64,000 nucleotides of DNA from Mycobacterium gallinarum (GTDB lineage Bacteria; Actinomycetota; Actinomycetes; Mycobacteriales; Mycobacteriaceae). A model generated the notes under the pieces. It was not told the DNA's origin. It saw nothing but the letters and a program-made list of their open reading frames with translations, and ran no database searches. A program made the translations under genes and the position numbers. The DNA lies in the NCBI RefSeq assembly GCF_010726765.1, contig NZ_AP022601.1:5394001-5458000 (forward strand), in the 5' to 3' direction. Below are positions 26,347 to 35,811 of the stretch, piece after piece (position 1 is the stretch's first letter; each line of letters opens with the position of its first letter).

Positions 26347-26785
26347 GAGTGTTCTCCAATCGTTTGGCGAGCCCATCGAGCAGGCCGTCGGACTCTCGGG
26401 TCATCAGACGGCACATCACGCGTTCGGCGAGCTCGCGTACTCGGCCGGAACCGATCTCGACGGTGCTTGTCAGGGTGACGACGGTCGACTGCCCCGACGG
26501 CCGCAACGTCCAGCGGTTGTTGACCCTCTTCAGCTGCCTGGGCAGGCCTTCGATGTCGTAGGCGAGCGCGTGCGGCGGGTCGAACTCGACAATGCGCTCG
26601 ACAAGTGTCTGGCGCCCCAGCTGAACCCGTCGCGTCGTGCCGATGGGACCGTCGGCGCCGTGCACCAGGATGCAGGAATGGTCGACGCGGTCGACCCACG
26701 TACTCAGCGCGCCGAAATCGGCAAGAAGTTCCCAGACGTCCTGCGGGGCAGCTGCGATGGTGCGCGAGCGGTCGATCCGGGCCAC
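26339..26785 (-). CDS. SRPBCC (START/polyketide cyclase-like) family protein
   Basis: A 148-residue protein beginning MARIDRSRTIAAAPQDVWEL, the classic opening of the SRPBCC ligand-binding fold (Pfam polyketide_cyc2), with the middle strand pattern RRVQLGRQTLVERIVEFDPPHALAYDI and a final long helix. These bind hydrophobic ligands in a deep pocket. It overlaps the sulfatase start by 8 bp, so they are cotranscribed. No enzyme activity can be assigned. It is divergent from the Ddn-like gene, with 56 bp between the starts. Confidence 0.8.
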   Translation of the reverse strand: MARIDRSRTIAAAPQDVWELLADFGALSTWVDRVDHSCILVHGADGPIGTTRRVQLGRQTLVERIVEFDPPHALAYDIEGLPRQLKRVNNRWTLRPSGQSTVVTLTSTVEIGSGRVRELAERVMCRLMTRESDGLLDGLAKRLENTRV

Positions 26786-26841
26786 CGCCTCACGCTACGC
26801 GTTTCGGCTCGCCTGGTCCGTGCAAGTGCCACGATAGGAGC

Positions 26842-27276
26842 ATGTCCGACGACGCAATGACCGAAGAACGTGAATTCAACAAGCGCAACATCGACGAGTT
26901 CCGTCGCAACGGCGGAAAGGTCGGCGGGCAGTTCGAAGGTTTTCCGCTGCTGATTCTGACTTCCTCGGGTGCCAAGAGCGGCGCTGAGCGGGTCAATCTC
27001 ATCGCCTACTTCGACATCGACGACAAGATCTACGTCGTCGGTTCCGCGGCGGGCCGCGAGGAGAGTCCCGCGTGGGTGTTCAACCTGCGCGCCCACCCGC
27101 ACGTTCAGGTCGAGATCGGCGCGGATCCGAAACGCCCGGTTGTGGCCCGAGAACTGACTCGGGAGGACCGCGACCGCATCTACCAGACCGTCGTGGAACG
27201 GGCACCGGGGTTCGCCGAGTACGAGAAACGGACCGACCGCGTGATTCCGGTCTTCGAACTCGTCGCCGACCGGTGA
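26842..27276 (+). CDS. Deazaflavin (F420)-dependent nitroreductase family protein
   Basis: A 144-residue split-barrel protein of the Ddn family, which uses F420H2 to reduce quinones or nitro compounds. Family motifs: FPLLILTSSGAKSGAERVNLIAYF (near 38), YVVGSAAGREESPAWVFNLRAHPHVQVEIG (near 70-98) and RDRIYQTVVERAPGFAEYEKRTDRVIPVFEL at the C-terminus. The ATG at 26842 lies very close to GGAG (26837-26840); ATG 26857 is an alternative. The TGA is within the hairpin at 27275-27323. Confidence 0.85.
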   Translation: MSDDAMTEEREFNKRNIDEFRRNGGKVGGQFEGFPLLILTSSGAKSGAERVNLIAYFDIDDKIYVVGSAAGREESPAWVFNLRAHPHVQVEIGADPKRPVVARELTREDRDRIYQTVVERAPGFAEYEKRTDRVIPVFELVADR

Positions 27277-27323
27277 TTTCGGTGTAGTTGGTCGCGGTCA
27301 GCGCGACTGCGGACACCGAAATC
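27275..27323. terminator. Two-tier hairpin between convergent genes
   Basis: GATTTCGGTGT (27275-27285) and ACACCGAAATC (27313-27323) are perfect 11-bp inverted copies. Inside them GTCGCG and CGCGAC (27291-27307) form a second stem. The structure starts in the stop codon of the Ddn-like gene and ends just before the recD stop, so it can end transcription in both directions. No U-tract follows, as is common in mycobacteria. Confidence 0.75.
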
Positions 27324-27329
27324 GCAGCG

Positions 27330-29021
27330 TCAGGCGCGTAGCCGCTGCGCCAGGCCCGACGCTCGGACCGCCCGCCGCTGCACCGCGGCGCGCACCGAAT
27401 CCTCCGAACCGATGACCCGGATCTTCTCCTTGGCCCGCGTCACCGCCGTGTAGAACAGCTCGCGGGTCAGCAGCCGCGAATCCTCGGGCGGCATCAGCAC
27501 GGTCACCTCGTCGGCCTGGCTGCCCTGCGACTTGTGGATCGTCATGGCGTGCATGGTCTCGACATCGGAGAGCCGGCTGGTCGCGAACTCCACCTCACCG
27601 GAGCCCGCGATGGTCACCCGCATCGCGCCGTCGCGCAGCAGCGTCACACCGGCGTCACCGTTGTACAGGCCAAGACCGTAGTCGTTGGCCGTCACCAACA
27701 CCGGACGCCCCGGATACCACTCCGACCAGATCGGGTCGCCGGTGATCTCCGCCAGCCATCGCTCGATCTGGTGGTTCCAGTACCGCACGCCGTACGGACC
27801 CCGGCGATGCGCGCACAACAGCCGATGCTCATCGAGTGATGCCAGCGCTGCTCTCCGATTGTCGAGCACGGCTGCCTGGCGCAGCGCATTCGCCTGCGGC
27901 AGAACGACTCTCCGCAGATGTTCGGCCGGTTCGTCGGTGTCGATCCACTCGATGTGCTTTCCACCCGCGCGCAGCACCTCGATGACCTGATCGGCATCGC
28001 CGGTTCGGATCGCCGATGCCAACGTGCCGATCGATTCGCCGAACCGGTGCGATGTCGTCAACTCGGCGATGCGAGCACCGCCGAGTCCGTCGACGAGATC
28101 GGCGAGTACCGCACCCGCCTCCACCGACGCCAACTGGTCCGGATCACCGACCAGGATCAAACGCGCGTCGGGACGGACCGCCTCGAGCAATCGCGCCATC
28201 ATCGTCATCGACACCATGGACGTCTCGTCGACGACGATCACGTCGTGAGGCAACCGGTTGGCCCGGTTGTGCCGGAACCTCGCCGAGGTGTCCGGCTTGC
28301 TGCCGAGCAGGCGATGCAACGTCGTCGAATGCAGACCCGACAGCGCCTCCCGGTCCGCGGCATCCTCCAGCTTGTCGACCTGGAGTTGAACCGCTTCCTG
28401 CAGTCGCGCGGCCGCCTTGCCCGTCGGTGCCGCCAGCGCGATCCGCAGTTGTGTCCCGCTGGCCAGCAGCGCGAGCAGTCGCGCCACCGTCGTTGTCTTG
28501 CCTGTGCCCGGGCCGCCGGTCAGCACCGTCAATCCCTGTGCCAGAGCCACTTCCGCGGCGGCGCGCTGCTCCTCGAAGCCCTGCGGGAAGAGTCGGTCGA
28601 TGTCGGTGGTGGCCTGTGTCGGTTTGGTGGCGATCAGAGTGAGGATGTCGTCGCATACCTGCTGCTCTTCTAGCCAGTACCGGTCGAGATAAAGCAGGTC
28701 GCCGTCGACCCGGAGCACAGGTGGTTCCCCGCTCAGCGGACTGTCGCGGATCGCCGCCAGCCAGGCGTCGACAGCAGGCCATGGCAGCCCCTCGACGCCG
28801 ACCTGCTCCTCGACCGAGCGCACAGCGAGGCACACCGAGCCGTTCCGCAGCGCGCGCACCACCAGCGCCACGGCAAGTGCCACCGTGTCGTCGGTCTCGG
28901 ACGCCATCGCGCTGAGGCGCTGTGCCACATGCACATCCGACGCATCGATGACCTCGGCATCGGCGAAGGCCTGCAAGAGTCCGGTCGCGCTGACCGCGCG
29001 CCGCCACTCCACGCTCGTCAT
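27330..29021 (-). CDS. recD: Exodeoxyribonuclease V subunit alpha, RecD helicase
   Basis: A 563-residue SF1B helicase, the 5'-3' motor of RecBCD. Motifs: VLTGGPGTGKTTTVARLL (Walker A, near residue 166), VIVVDETSMVSMTMMARLL (Walker B), ILVGDPDQLASVEAGAVLADL, and the C-terminal MTIHKSQGSQADEVTVLMP and ELFYTAVTRAKEKIRVIG. The ATG at 29021 overlaps the recB stop by 4 bp, the standard recC-recB-recD coupling in mycobacteria; the frame is open further to 29207, but only by reading inside recB. It ends at the convergent terminator. Confidence 0.95.
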   Translation of the reverse strand: MTSVEWRRAVSATGLLQAFADAEVIDASDVHVAQRLSAMASETDDTVALAVALVVRALRNGSVCLAVRSVEEQVGVEGLPWPAVDAWLAAIRDSPLSGEPPVLRVDGDLLYLDRYWLEEQQVCDDILTLIATKPTQATTDIDRLFPQGFEEQRAAAEVALAQGLTVLTGGPGTGKTTTVARLLALLASGTQLRIALAAPTGKAAARLQEAVQLQVDKLEDAADREALSGLHSTTLHRLLGSKPDTSARFRHNRANRLPHDVIVVDETSMVSMTMMARLLEAVRPDARLILVGDPDQLASVEAGAVLADLVDGLGGARIAELTTSHRFGESIGTLASAIRTGDADQVIEVLRAGGKHIEWIDTDEPAEHLRRVVLPQANALRQAAVLDNRRAALASLDEHRLLCAHRRGPYGVRYWNHQIERWLAEITGDPIWSEWYPGRPVLVTANDYGLGLYNGDAGVTLLRDGAMRVTIAGSGEVEFATSRLSDVETMHAMTIHKSQGSQADEVTVLMPPEDSRLLTRELFYTAVTRAKEKIRVIGSEDSVRAAVQRRAVRASGLAQRLRA

Positions 29022-32000
29022 GCCACCACCCTGCCTGCGTCGAGGAGATCGGACATCGAGGTGATGAGTGACGTGGGCGGCTGCCAACTGAACACCCCCG
29101 CCGGGTGGCCGTCGACCACCGGTGTGTCCGGTCCGCACATGCCGCGCAGGAACAGGTACATCACGCCGCCCAGATGCGTGTCCGGCAGGTATCCCGGCAG
29201 CCGCCATCGCAGGAACCTATGCAGCACAACGTTGTACAGCAACGCTTGCAACGGGTAGTCGGAATGCAGCATCGCCTCGATCAGCCGGGGGCGCGCGTAG
29301 TCCGCGGCAGTGAGCGGCTGATTCTGGTCGCCCAGCCAGTTGGTCTTGTAGTCGACGACGATGTACCGCTCACCGATCCGCAGCACGACGTCGACCGAAC
29401 CCGACAGGTAGCCCTTGAGGGACTGCCCGCCCAGTGCCGCCCCTCTCAGTCGGTCCGCGTACGGCGCGAGCGGATCGTCCGTGGCGAGGTGCTGCCCCAC
29501 GAGCTCGCCGACGGCAGCGAGCCGGATCTCCGGCGCCGATCCCCGCAGATCCCCTCCCGCGAGCGGGAATTCGAAGTCCATCTCCCGCATACGGTCGTGC
29601 AGCCCGATCTGGCGCAGCGTCCGGTCGTCGGCGAGCGGGCCCAGGGGAGTGTCGTGCATGGGCAGCATCGCGGCGGCCAGGTCGGAAGCCGCGACGTCGA
29701 CCGGCCACCAGACAGCGTGTTCGGTGATCTGCGCTTCCAACTCCGCCGCGAGATCAGGCGCGAACGGATCCGCGGTCTCCAGCACGGCGTGCACCAGGGT
29801 GCCGAACTTCGCGCCGCTCGGCAGGTCCGCCATCGGAGACGGCACATCCGTCCCCACCGCGGCGGTCACCAATGGGATCTCGGCGACCTCGTCGTCCAGC
29901 TCGATCACCTCGGGTTCGCTACTCACCGGCGTCGACTCGCTCGTCCGGATCAGGCCGCTGTAGGAGGTGCGCCGCCATGCCGTGTCGATCGATCGGTGGA
30001 AGTGCCGGGCCTGCAGGGTTATTGGCGTGTCATCCGACGGTTGCGGCGGCAGGGGCTGCACGACCGATTCCTCGATCGCCGGCCCGTTGACCGCCGACCA
30101 CTCCTCGAATCTCGCCATCGCCTGGTCGTCGGTGACCTTCACCGGCGAAACAATGTCCGGTATCACCGGCTCGCCGGGTGAACGGCCCCGGAGCAGACGC
30201 GACAGCCCGCCGGTGGGTTCGTCTCTCGACGGCGCCCACCAGGCGACCACCTGCGCCTGCGCCCGTGTCATCGCCACGTACATCAGGCGGCTGTCGTCGC
30301 TGGCGTCTTCTTCGCGGCCCTGTTTCGCGACGGCGTTGAAGTCCGGGCTGTCCGGCCCGCCGACATGCAGGCATCTGGTGTCGCCCTCGTGATACAGCAC
30401 CAGTTCGGGTTCGAACACGTTGTTGTTGAACGCGAACGGTAGATACACGACCGGAAACTGCAGGCCCTTCGCGACGAAGACCGTCATGACCTGGACGGCG
30501 GCCGCGTCGTTGTCGAGCCGGCGGGCCCGTTCGGCCGCACCGGTGCGATCCTCCCGCTGCGCGCGCAACCAGTCCCTCAAGGCCGGGAGGGTGAAGTGCT
30601 CGCGATGGGCGGCTTCCTGCAACAGCTGCGTCATGTGTGCGAGGTCGGTCATCATCCTGTCGCCGTTCTGCCACGACAGCACGCGGTCGCCCATACCGTT
30701 GAGTTGGGCGGCTTCGAAGATCGCCGAGACGCCGCGTTCGCGTGCATGACTTGCCCACTCCCGCAACGTCTCCGCGATGCGGTCGGTCAAACCGTCACCG
30801 CCCTCGACGAGCGATTCGGCCGTTTCGCCGAAGAACATCGTCGCCGCAGCGGCCCGGACGATGCCGGGGCGGTGCGGCTGGTCGAAGGCCTCCAGCAGCG
30901 CCAGCCAGTCCTCGGCGGCATCGGAGGTGAAGACGTCGGAGTCGCCGGTGTAGACCGCGGGGATGCCCGCCTCGCACAGCGCGTAGTAGCAGACCCGGGC
31001 ATCGCGGTGCTTCTCCACGATCACCGCGATCTGGCCCGCATGCAGTTTCTCGCCGCCGAAAGTCGCGCCCGAGTCGAGCAGGACGCCGATGTCGGCGGCC
31101 AGGTCCTCGGCGATGTGGCTGCGCAGTGGGTCGATGAGGATGACGTTGGTTCCACTGCGGCCGAACGCATCCCGGCGCACCACCCGCAGCCGGAAGGGAT
31201 CGGGATTTGGGGCACCTGCCAGCCGGGTGCCCTGATGGTGCGCGGCGACGTCGTGCACGACGATCCGCTCGTGTCCGAGTTGGGCGCCGCGCAGCACCGC
31301 TTGGAGACGATCGACCAGCGCGGCGTCGCTGCGCCAGTTCGTGCCGAGCGTCATCTGCGTACCCGCGGTCGCGGATGCGGACAGGTAGGTGACGATGTCG
31401 CCGCCGCGGAACGCGTAGATGGCCTGTTTGGGATCCCCGATCAGGACCAGCGTGGAGTGGCCGGTGAATGCCCGATCGATGACCTGCCACTGCACCGGAT
31501 CGGTGTCCTGGAATTCGTCGACCATGACGATCGGCCAGCGATGACGCATTCGCGAGCGCGCCGCCGAATCGCTGTCCTCCAGTGCGTCGGCCAGCCGGGT
31601 CAGCAGATCGTCGTAACCGAGAATTCCCCGCTGTCGCTTGCGCTTCTCGAGCTCGTTCTTGACATCCGCGGCGAACCTGAGACACACGGCTGCGCGTGAA
31701 TCGGGGTCGGGATCCTTCGGGCGCAGTTCGGTCGCCGGATGATTGACCACCTCCCGGGCCAGTCGCAGCGCGTCGGGATGCCCCAGCAGGGGGTTGTCCT
31801 TCTCGCGGCCGAAGTGCCGGAGGTAGAGGTCATCGGCGACCTCGGTGATCAACTCGTCGAGGCTTTCCACCAGTGTCACACCGCTGTCGGTGTCACCGGC
31901 CACGCCGAGCGACTTGAGTACCAGCTGGCAGAACTGATGCGTGGTCGCGATGGTCGCGGCGTCGAAGGCGGCGAGGGAGTCGCGGAGCCGACGCTGCCGT

Positions 32001-32311
32001 TCCTTTCGCTCGTCATCGCTCGCGTTGAGCAGATGCGTGATGACCTCATTGTTACCGGTCACCTCTTTTCGGTCGAAAGCGTGTACTGCGTCGACGATTT
32101 GACGGCGCACACGGTCGCGCAGCTCCTGCGTTGCAGCGCGGCTGAACGTGATCAGCAGCATCTGGTCCAGCGTCGCGACGCCCTCGGCGATGTACCGAGT
32201 GACCAGACCCGCGAGTGCGAACGTCTTCCCCGTCCCTGCACTGGCCTCCAGCACGGTGGTCGACCGTGCGGCGGGTAGATCCCCGACGAGACTGAACGGC
32301 TGCATGGTCAT
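29018..32311 (-). CDS. recB: Exodeoxyribonuclease V subunit beta, RecB helicase-nuclease
   Basis: A 1097-residue UvrD-like SF1A helicase fused to a C-terminal nuclease. Helicase motifs: VLEASAGTGKTFALAGLV (Walker A, near 25), IVMVDEFQDTDPVQW (near 270), LIGDPKQAIYAFRGGD and LMYVAMTRAQAQVVAWW. The nuclease domain has the motif ERYIVVDYKTNWLG near residue 995. With RecC and RecD it processes double-strand ends. I chose the ATG at 32311, overlapping the recC stop (ATGA); an upstream frame to 32389 lies within recC. Confidence 0.95.
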   Translation of the reverse strand: MTMQPFSLVGDLPAARSTTVLEASAGTGKTFALAGLVTRYIAEGVATLDQMLLITFSRAATQELRDRVRRQIVDAVHAFDRKEVTGNNEVITHLLNASDDERKERQRRLRDSLAAFDAATIATTHQFCQLVLKSLGVAGDTDSGVTLVESLDELITEVADDLYLRHFGREKDNPLLGHPDALRLAREVVNHPATELRPKDPDPDSRAAVCLRFAADVKNELEKRKRQRGILGYDDLLTRLADALEDSDSAARSRMRHRWPIVMVDEFQDTDPVQWQVIDRAFTGHSTLVLIGDPKQAIYAFRGGDIVTYLSASATAGTQMTLGTNWRSDAALVDRLQAVLRGAQLGHERIVVHDVAAHHQGTRLAGAPNPDPFRLRVVRRDAFGRSGTNVILIDPLRSHIAEDLAADIGVLLDSGATFGGEKLHAGQIAVIVEKHRDARVCYYALCEAGIPAVYTGDSDVFTSDAAEDWLALLEAFDQPHRPGIVRAAAATMFFGETAESLVEGGDGLTDRIAETLREWASHARERGVSAIFEAAQLNGMGDRVLSWQNGDRMMTDLAHMTQLLQEAAHREHFTLPALRDWLRAQREDRTGAAERARRLDNDAAAVQVMTVFVAKGLQFPVVYLPFAFNNNVFEPELVLYHEGDTRCLHVGGPDSPDFNAVAKQGREEDASDDSRLMYVAMTRAQAQVVAWWAPSRDEPTGGLSRLLRGRSPGEPVIPDIVSPVKVTDDQAMARFEEWSAVNGPAIEESVVQPLPPQPSDDTPITLQARHFHRSIDTAWRRTSYSGLIRTSESTPVSSEPEVIELDDEVAEIPLVTAAVGTDVPSPMADLPSGAKFGTLVHAVLETADPFAPDLAAELEAQITEHAVWWPVDVAASDLAAAMLPMHDTPLGPLADDRTLRQIGLHDRMREMDFEFPLAGGDLRGSAPEIRLAAVGELVGQHLATDDPLAPYADRLRGAALGGQSLKGYLSGSVDVVLRIGERYIVVDYKTNWLGDQNQPLTAADYARPRLIEAMLHSDYPLQALLYNVVLHRFLRWRLPGYLPDTHLGGVMYLFLRGMCGPDTPVVDGHPAGVFSWQPPTSLITSMSDLLDAGRVVA

Positions 32312-35300
32312 TCGAGTGCTCCGAGCATCGGCAGCCACAGCCGGCAGGCATAGGCGTCCAGGCCGCGCTCGACGAGGTGCTTCAGCCACGTGCCTTTCCC
32401 GAAGGCCAACTGGTAGGCGGGCTCGTCCTCCTCACCCGGGTACCGCCCCGAGCGCCACTTGTAGCCGGCCCGCTGTTCGGGATCGCCGTGACCGTGTCTT
32501 GCCTCCGCCCACGCGTAAGACGTCTTGACGGGCAACGGCAGCGGTGCGCGACGCCCCTCGTCATACAGTGCGACCAGATCGGCCAATAGCTCCACCGCGG
32601 GTCGCTCGGGCCTGGACAAGATCTCGACGCGCGGTGCGGTTCCCCGTGGCGCACGTCCGATCGTGATGGCGCGCCACTCGCGTCGGGGGCGGTGAGCGAT
32701 CAACGCCAGCAACGGAATCCACGGCTGCAGCAGATGGCGGCCGTCGAGCTTGGAATAGGTCACCGACACCAGCCGGTCACCGTAGACCGGCGAGACGGTC
32801 CCGGTGAGCCTGCGCCCGCGGCCCAGGTCGACGTCCACGTCGACGGCGCCGGGTTGGGCGTCACGATACGGCCTGGCGGCGTCGGCGATCTCGGTGACCT
32901 GATCGCGAATCTCGTTGGCCTTGCGCCACCCCAGGTTTCCCGGCGGGAGCGTTCCTCGCCGCCATTCGGCCTGGCGCGCCTGGTCGGCGTCCATGCCGCG
33001 CAACATGTCTTGCAGCATGCGGTCGCCGACGGTCCACTCCTCGAGGGCGTTGATATCGACGGGCATCGCGTCCTCGACGCCGTCGACCTCCCAGGGCAAC
33101 GTGTAGTCCAGCGCGCGGAAGAAACCCTTGACCGGATCGCGGAAGAACGAGACGAGATCGGCGAGGACGACGTCTTCGGCCGGGGGAGCGGGCAGCAGAC
33201 CGGAGATGAACAGCGGCCGTTCGGCGCGCTCGCCTGAGCGGGCCAGTGCGGCACGTTTCACGGTGGAGTCGAAGGTGAATGGTTCGCCGGGTATCAGCTT
33301 GCCGGGGATGACATTGCGAGTGTCGAAGGGCTGCAGCGGATGTTTGACGACAACCTCGCGTTCCTTGGTCTCGATGGTCAGGTCGAGAGCGTCGAGGAGT
33401 TCGGCGAGCGGGACCGCGGGTGGACGCTCCTGGCCGGAGTATTCGTTGGCGCCGGTGTAGGTGATGACGAGCGATTCCGTGGCGGCGCCGATGGCGTCGA
33501 GCAGCAATTGCCGGTCCTCGGAACGGATGTCGCGCTCACCGGTCATCGGAGCGCGGGCCAGGACGTCGTCGCCGTCGACCACCCCGAGCCTGGGGAACAC
33601 CCCGTCGTCGAGCCCGACCAGGCACACCACCCGGTGCGGTACCGACCGCATCGGCACCATCGTGCACACCGTCAGCGTGCCGGTCCGGAAGTTCGCTCGC
33701 GTCGGCCTGCCGGCCAGGTGGCGGTCGAGCAGCGCCTTGATGTCGGGGAGTCGCATGAGGCTGTCGGCGCGGGCGCCGGCGGTGGAGAGCACGTCACCGA
33801 ACTCGCGTTGCAGCTGGCTGGTCTGCCAGGCGTCATCGTCGCCGACCTTGGCGAGCAGATCGATGCTGTCGGCCAGTGACTGCAGCCAGTCACTGAGTGG
33901 CCTTGCACCGGTGAGTGATTCGACAGCGCGCTGTAGCCGGTCCACGTACTCTGCGAGCTGCCCGGCGAGCTCCACGCGGTTGCTGCTGACGTCGTCGAGC
34001 GGGAGCGTGGTGTCGATCCAGGCGTGTGAGTCGTCGGACATCGCGACACCGGCGAGGACGCGGTCGATGCCGAAGCGCCAGGTGTTCTGGATGAAGTCGA
34101 CGCCGTAGGGCTTGCGGTGGTCGGTGTCGAAGCCCCAGCGGATGTTCGCCTGGCGGACCCAGCGGGTGATGTCCTCGAGGTTGTCGTCGGTGAAGCCGAA
34201 GCGGGTACGGACCGGCGCGGTCTGGGCGAGGTTGAGCACTTCGCTCGCGGTCGCACGCCCCCCGGCGAGGGTGAGCAACTGCGACGCGACGCCGAGCAGG
34301 GGGTTGGTCTGCACGAGCGACCGGTCGGCCAGTCGCACCCGCAGTTGGTGTGCGGGGTGCACACCTTTGATCATGTCGCCGAGGCCGAATCCCGCGACGA
34401 TCAGTGGCGCGTACGTCTCGATGTCCGGGCACATGACGAGAATGTCGCGTGGTTCGAGGGTCTCGTCGTCGGCGAGCAGGCCGAGCAGCACTTCGCGCAG
34501 CACATCGATCTGGCGGGCCGGACCGTGGCAGCTGTGCACCTGTACCGAGCGGTCGTCGGACTTCAGCGTGCGGCCCTGCGGGCGAACGGCGTTGGCGGTG
34601 ATGTCGGATTGCAGCCAACCGAGCAGTGTTTCGGGATGGGTGGCCCCGCCGAGATATTCGTCGGTCTGCCGGTCGGCGGGCAGGCTGCGCTGCAGCTCGC
34701 GCAGATCGCGTCCGAGCGTCGCCAGCAGCGGGTGGTGGACGCTTCGGTGGGTGGTGTCGTCGCGACGGGGGATGGCTCCGTGGTCGCCGGCGAGCGATGC
34801 CCAGAGTTCGTCGCTGGGGTGCGGCAGCCACAGGTGAAGGTCGTGGTGGGTGGCCAGCGCGTCGAGCAGTTCGATCTCGGTGCTCGGCAACCGCGTGTGG
34901 CCGAACAGGGAGATGCGCTGCGGCAGGTCGGTGGGGGACTCCCGCAGTGTGGCAAGGGTTTTGGCGTGGCGGACGTGTGGCGGGTCGGCGTCGATGCGGT
35001 CTACCAGCGCGCGCCAGAGGGGCGGCTGCCACAGCAGGTCGTCGTCGATTGAAAGATCCGGGTCATCGGCACCGTTCTCCCAGTCGATGAGGAGATGCGG
35101 ACGTTGGCGGGCGTAGGACGCGAAGAGTCCGGCGAGTCGACGAGCCACCGAGTAGCGCCTGCCCTGCCGGAGTTCGCGCTCGTCGCCCGATTCGAAGTGG
35201 CCGAGGTGGGTTGACAGGGTCTTGCACCAGGGCTGATCGCAGCTTTCGTCGATGACGTCCAACAGCGGCCAGACCATCGCGTCGGGCGTCCACGGATCGT

Positions 35301-35553
35301 CACGATCTGTGCCGCTGATCTCTGCGATCAACGAATAGGGGTTGCGGAAGGCGATGCCTGCGCACACGCCGTCGGCGCCGCTGCCGCGACCGAGGACGTG
35401 CGAGAGCCGCTGGCTCAGCCAGCGTTCGACGCCCTTGGCGGGGACGATGACGACTTCCTCGGCGAACGGGTCGGGCAGAGGGTTCGAGAGCAGGGCGCCG
35501 AGACCGTCGGCCAGCAGATCGGTGCGCTCAGCACGGTGCAGATGCAGTGCCAT
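32308..35553 (-). CDS. recC: Exodeoxyribonuclease V subunit gamma, RecC
   Basis: A 1081-residue protein starting MALHLHRAERTDLLADGLGA, the typical RecC opening. It contains inactive helicase-like domains (VIVPAKGVERWLSQRLS near residue 36; DILVMCPDIETYAPLI near 370; ICLVGLDDGVFPRLG-like VCLVGLDDGVFPRLG near 640) and a C-terminal inactive nuclease-like domain. RecC holds the complex together and scans for recombination signals. It is first of the recC-recB-recD operon, 31 bp after the coiled-coil gene, which may share its transcript. Confidence 0.94.
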   Translation of the reverse strand: MALHLHRAERTDLLADGLGALLSNPLPDPFAEEVVIVPAKGVERWLSQRLSHVLGRGSGADGVCAGIAFRNPYSLIAEISGTDRDDPWTPDAMVWPLLDVIDESCDQPWCKTLSTHLGHFESGDERELRQGRRYSVARRLAGLFASYARQRPHLLIDWENGADDPDLSIDDDLLWQPPLWRALVDRIDADPPHVRHAKTLATLRESPTDLPQRISLFGHTRLPSTEIELLDALATHHDLHLWLPHPSDELWASLAGDHGAIPRRDDTTHRSVHHPLLATLGRDLRELQRSLPADRQTDEYLGGATHPETLLGWLQSDITANAVRPQGRTLKSDDRSVQVHSCHGPARQIDVLREVLLGLLADDETLEPRDILVMCPDIETYAPLIVAGFGLGDMIKGVHPAHQLRVRLADRSLVQTNPLLGVASQLLTLAGGRATASEVLNLAQTAPVRTRFGFTDDNLEDITRWVRQANIRWGFDTDHRKPYGVDFIQNTWRFGIDRVLAGVAMSDDSHAWIDTTLPLDDVSSNRVELAGQLAEYVDRLQRAVESLTGARPLSDWLQSLADSIDLLAKVGDDDAWQTSQLQREFGDVLSTAGARADSLMRLPDIKALLDRHLAGRPTRANFRTGTLTVCTMVPMRSVPHRVVCLVGLDDGVFPRLGVVDGDDVLARAPMTGERDIRSEDRQLLLDAIGAATESLVITYTGANEYSGQERPPAVPLAELLDALDLTIETKEREVVVKHPLQPFDTRNVIPGKLIPGEPFTFDSTVKRAALARSGERAERPLFISGLLPAPPAEDVVLADLVSFFRDPVKGFFRALDYTLPWEVDGVEDAMPVDINALEEWTVGDRMLQDMLRGMDADQARQAEWRRGTLPPGNLGWRKANEIRDQVTEIADAARPYRDAQPGAVDVDVDLGRGRRLTGTVSPVYGDRLVSVTYSKLDGRHLLQPWIPLLALIAHRPRREWRAITIGRAPRGTAPRVEILSRPERPAVELLADLVALYDEGRRAPLPLPVKTSYAWAEARHGHGDPEQRAGYKWRSGRYPGEEDEPAYQLAFGKGTWLKHLVERGLDAYACRLWLPMLGALE

Positions 35554-35584
35554 CGCGGTCTACCTTAGGAGGCCGCGCAGCTAC

Positions 35585-35809
35585 TTAGGTGCTGTTGCGC
35601 CCGATGATCAAGTCCTTGAGTTCGGCGATGTGTTCTTCGACCGTGCGGAAGCCGGCCCGAGTTTCCTGTCGGAGGTCGGCGAGCCCGGACTCGACTGCTG
35701 TCAGCCGTGTCTCAACCGAGGTCAATTGCTGCGAGTGCTCCCGCTGATTGGCGCCAAGGGCGTTGACGGCCGACAGCACCGCACGGTAATCAGCCTGCGA
35801 AGCCTCCAT
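35585..35809 (-). CDS. 74-aa coiled-coil protein
   Basis: An ATG at 35809 opens 74 codons, 2 bp after the stop of the HD gene. The product is almost entirely a heptad-repeat coiled coil (HSQQLTSVETRLTAVESGLA, then DLRQETRAGFRTVEEHIAEL), with short polar ends. Nothing else is recognisable. The tight spacing to the HD gene and to recC (31 bp) makes it likely to be cotranscribed with both. It could be an oligomerising partner of the HD protein; that is inference from position. Confidence 0.7.
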   Translation of the reverse strand: MEASQADYRAVLSAVNALGANQREHSQQLTSVETRLTAVESGLADLRQETRAGFRTVEEHIAELKDLIIGRNST

Positions 35810-35811
35810 CG

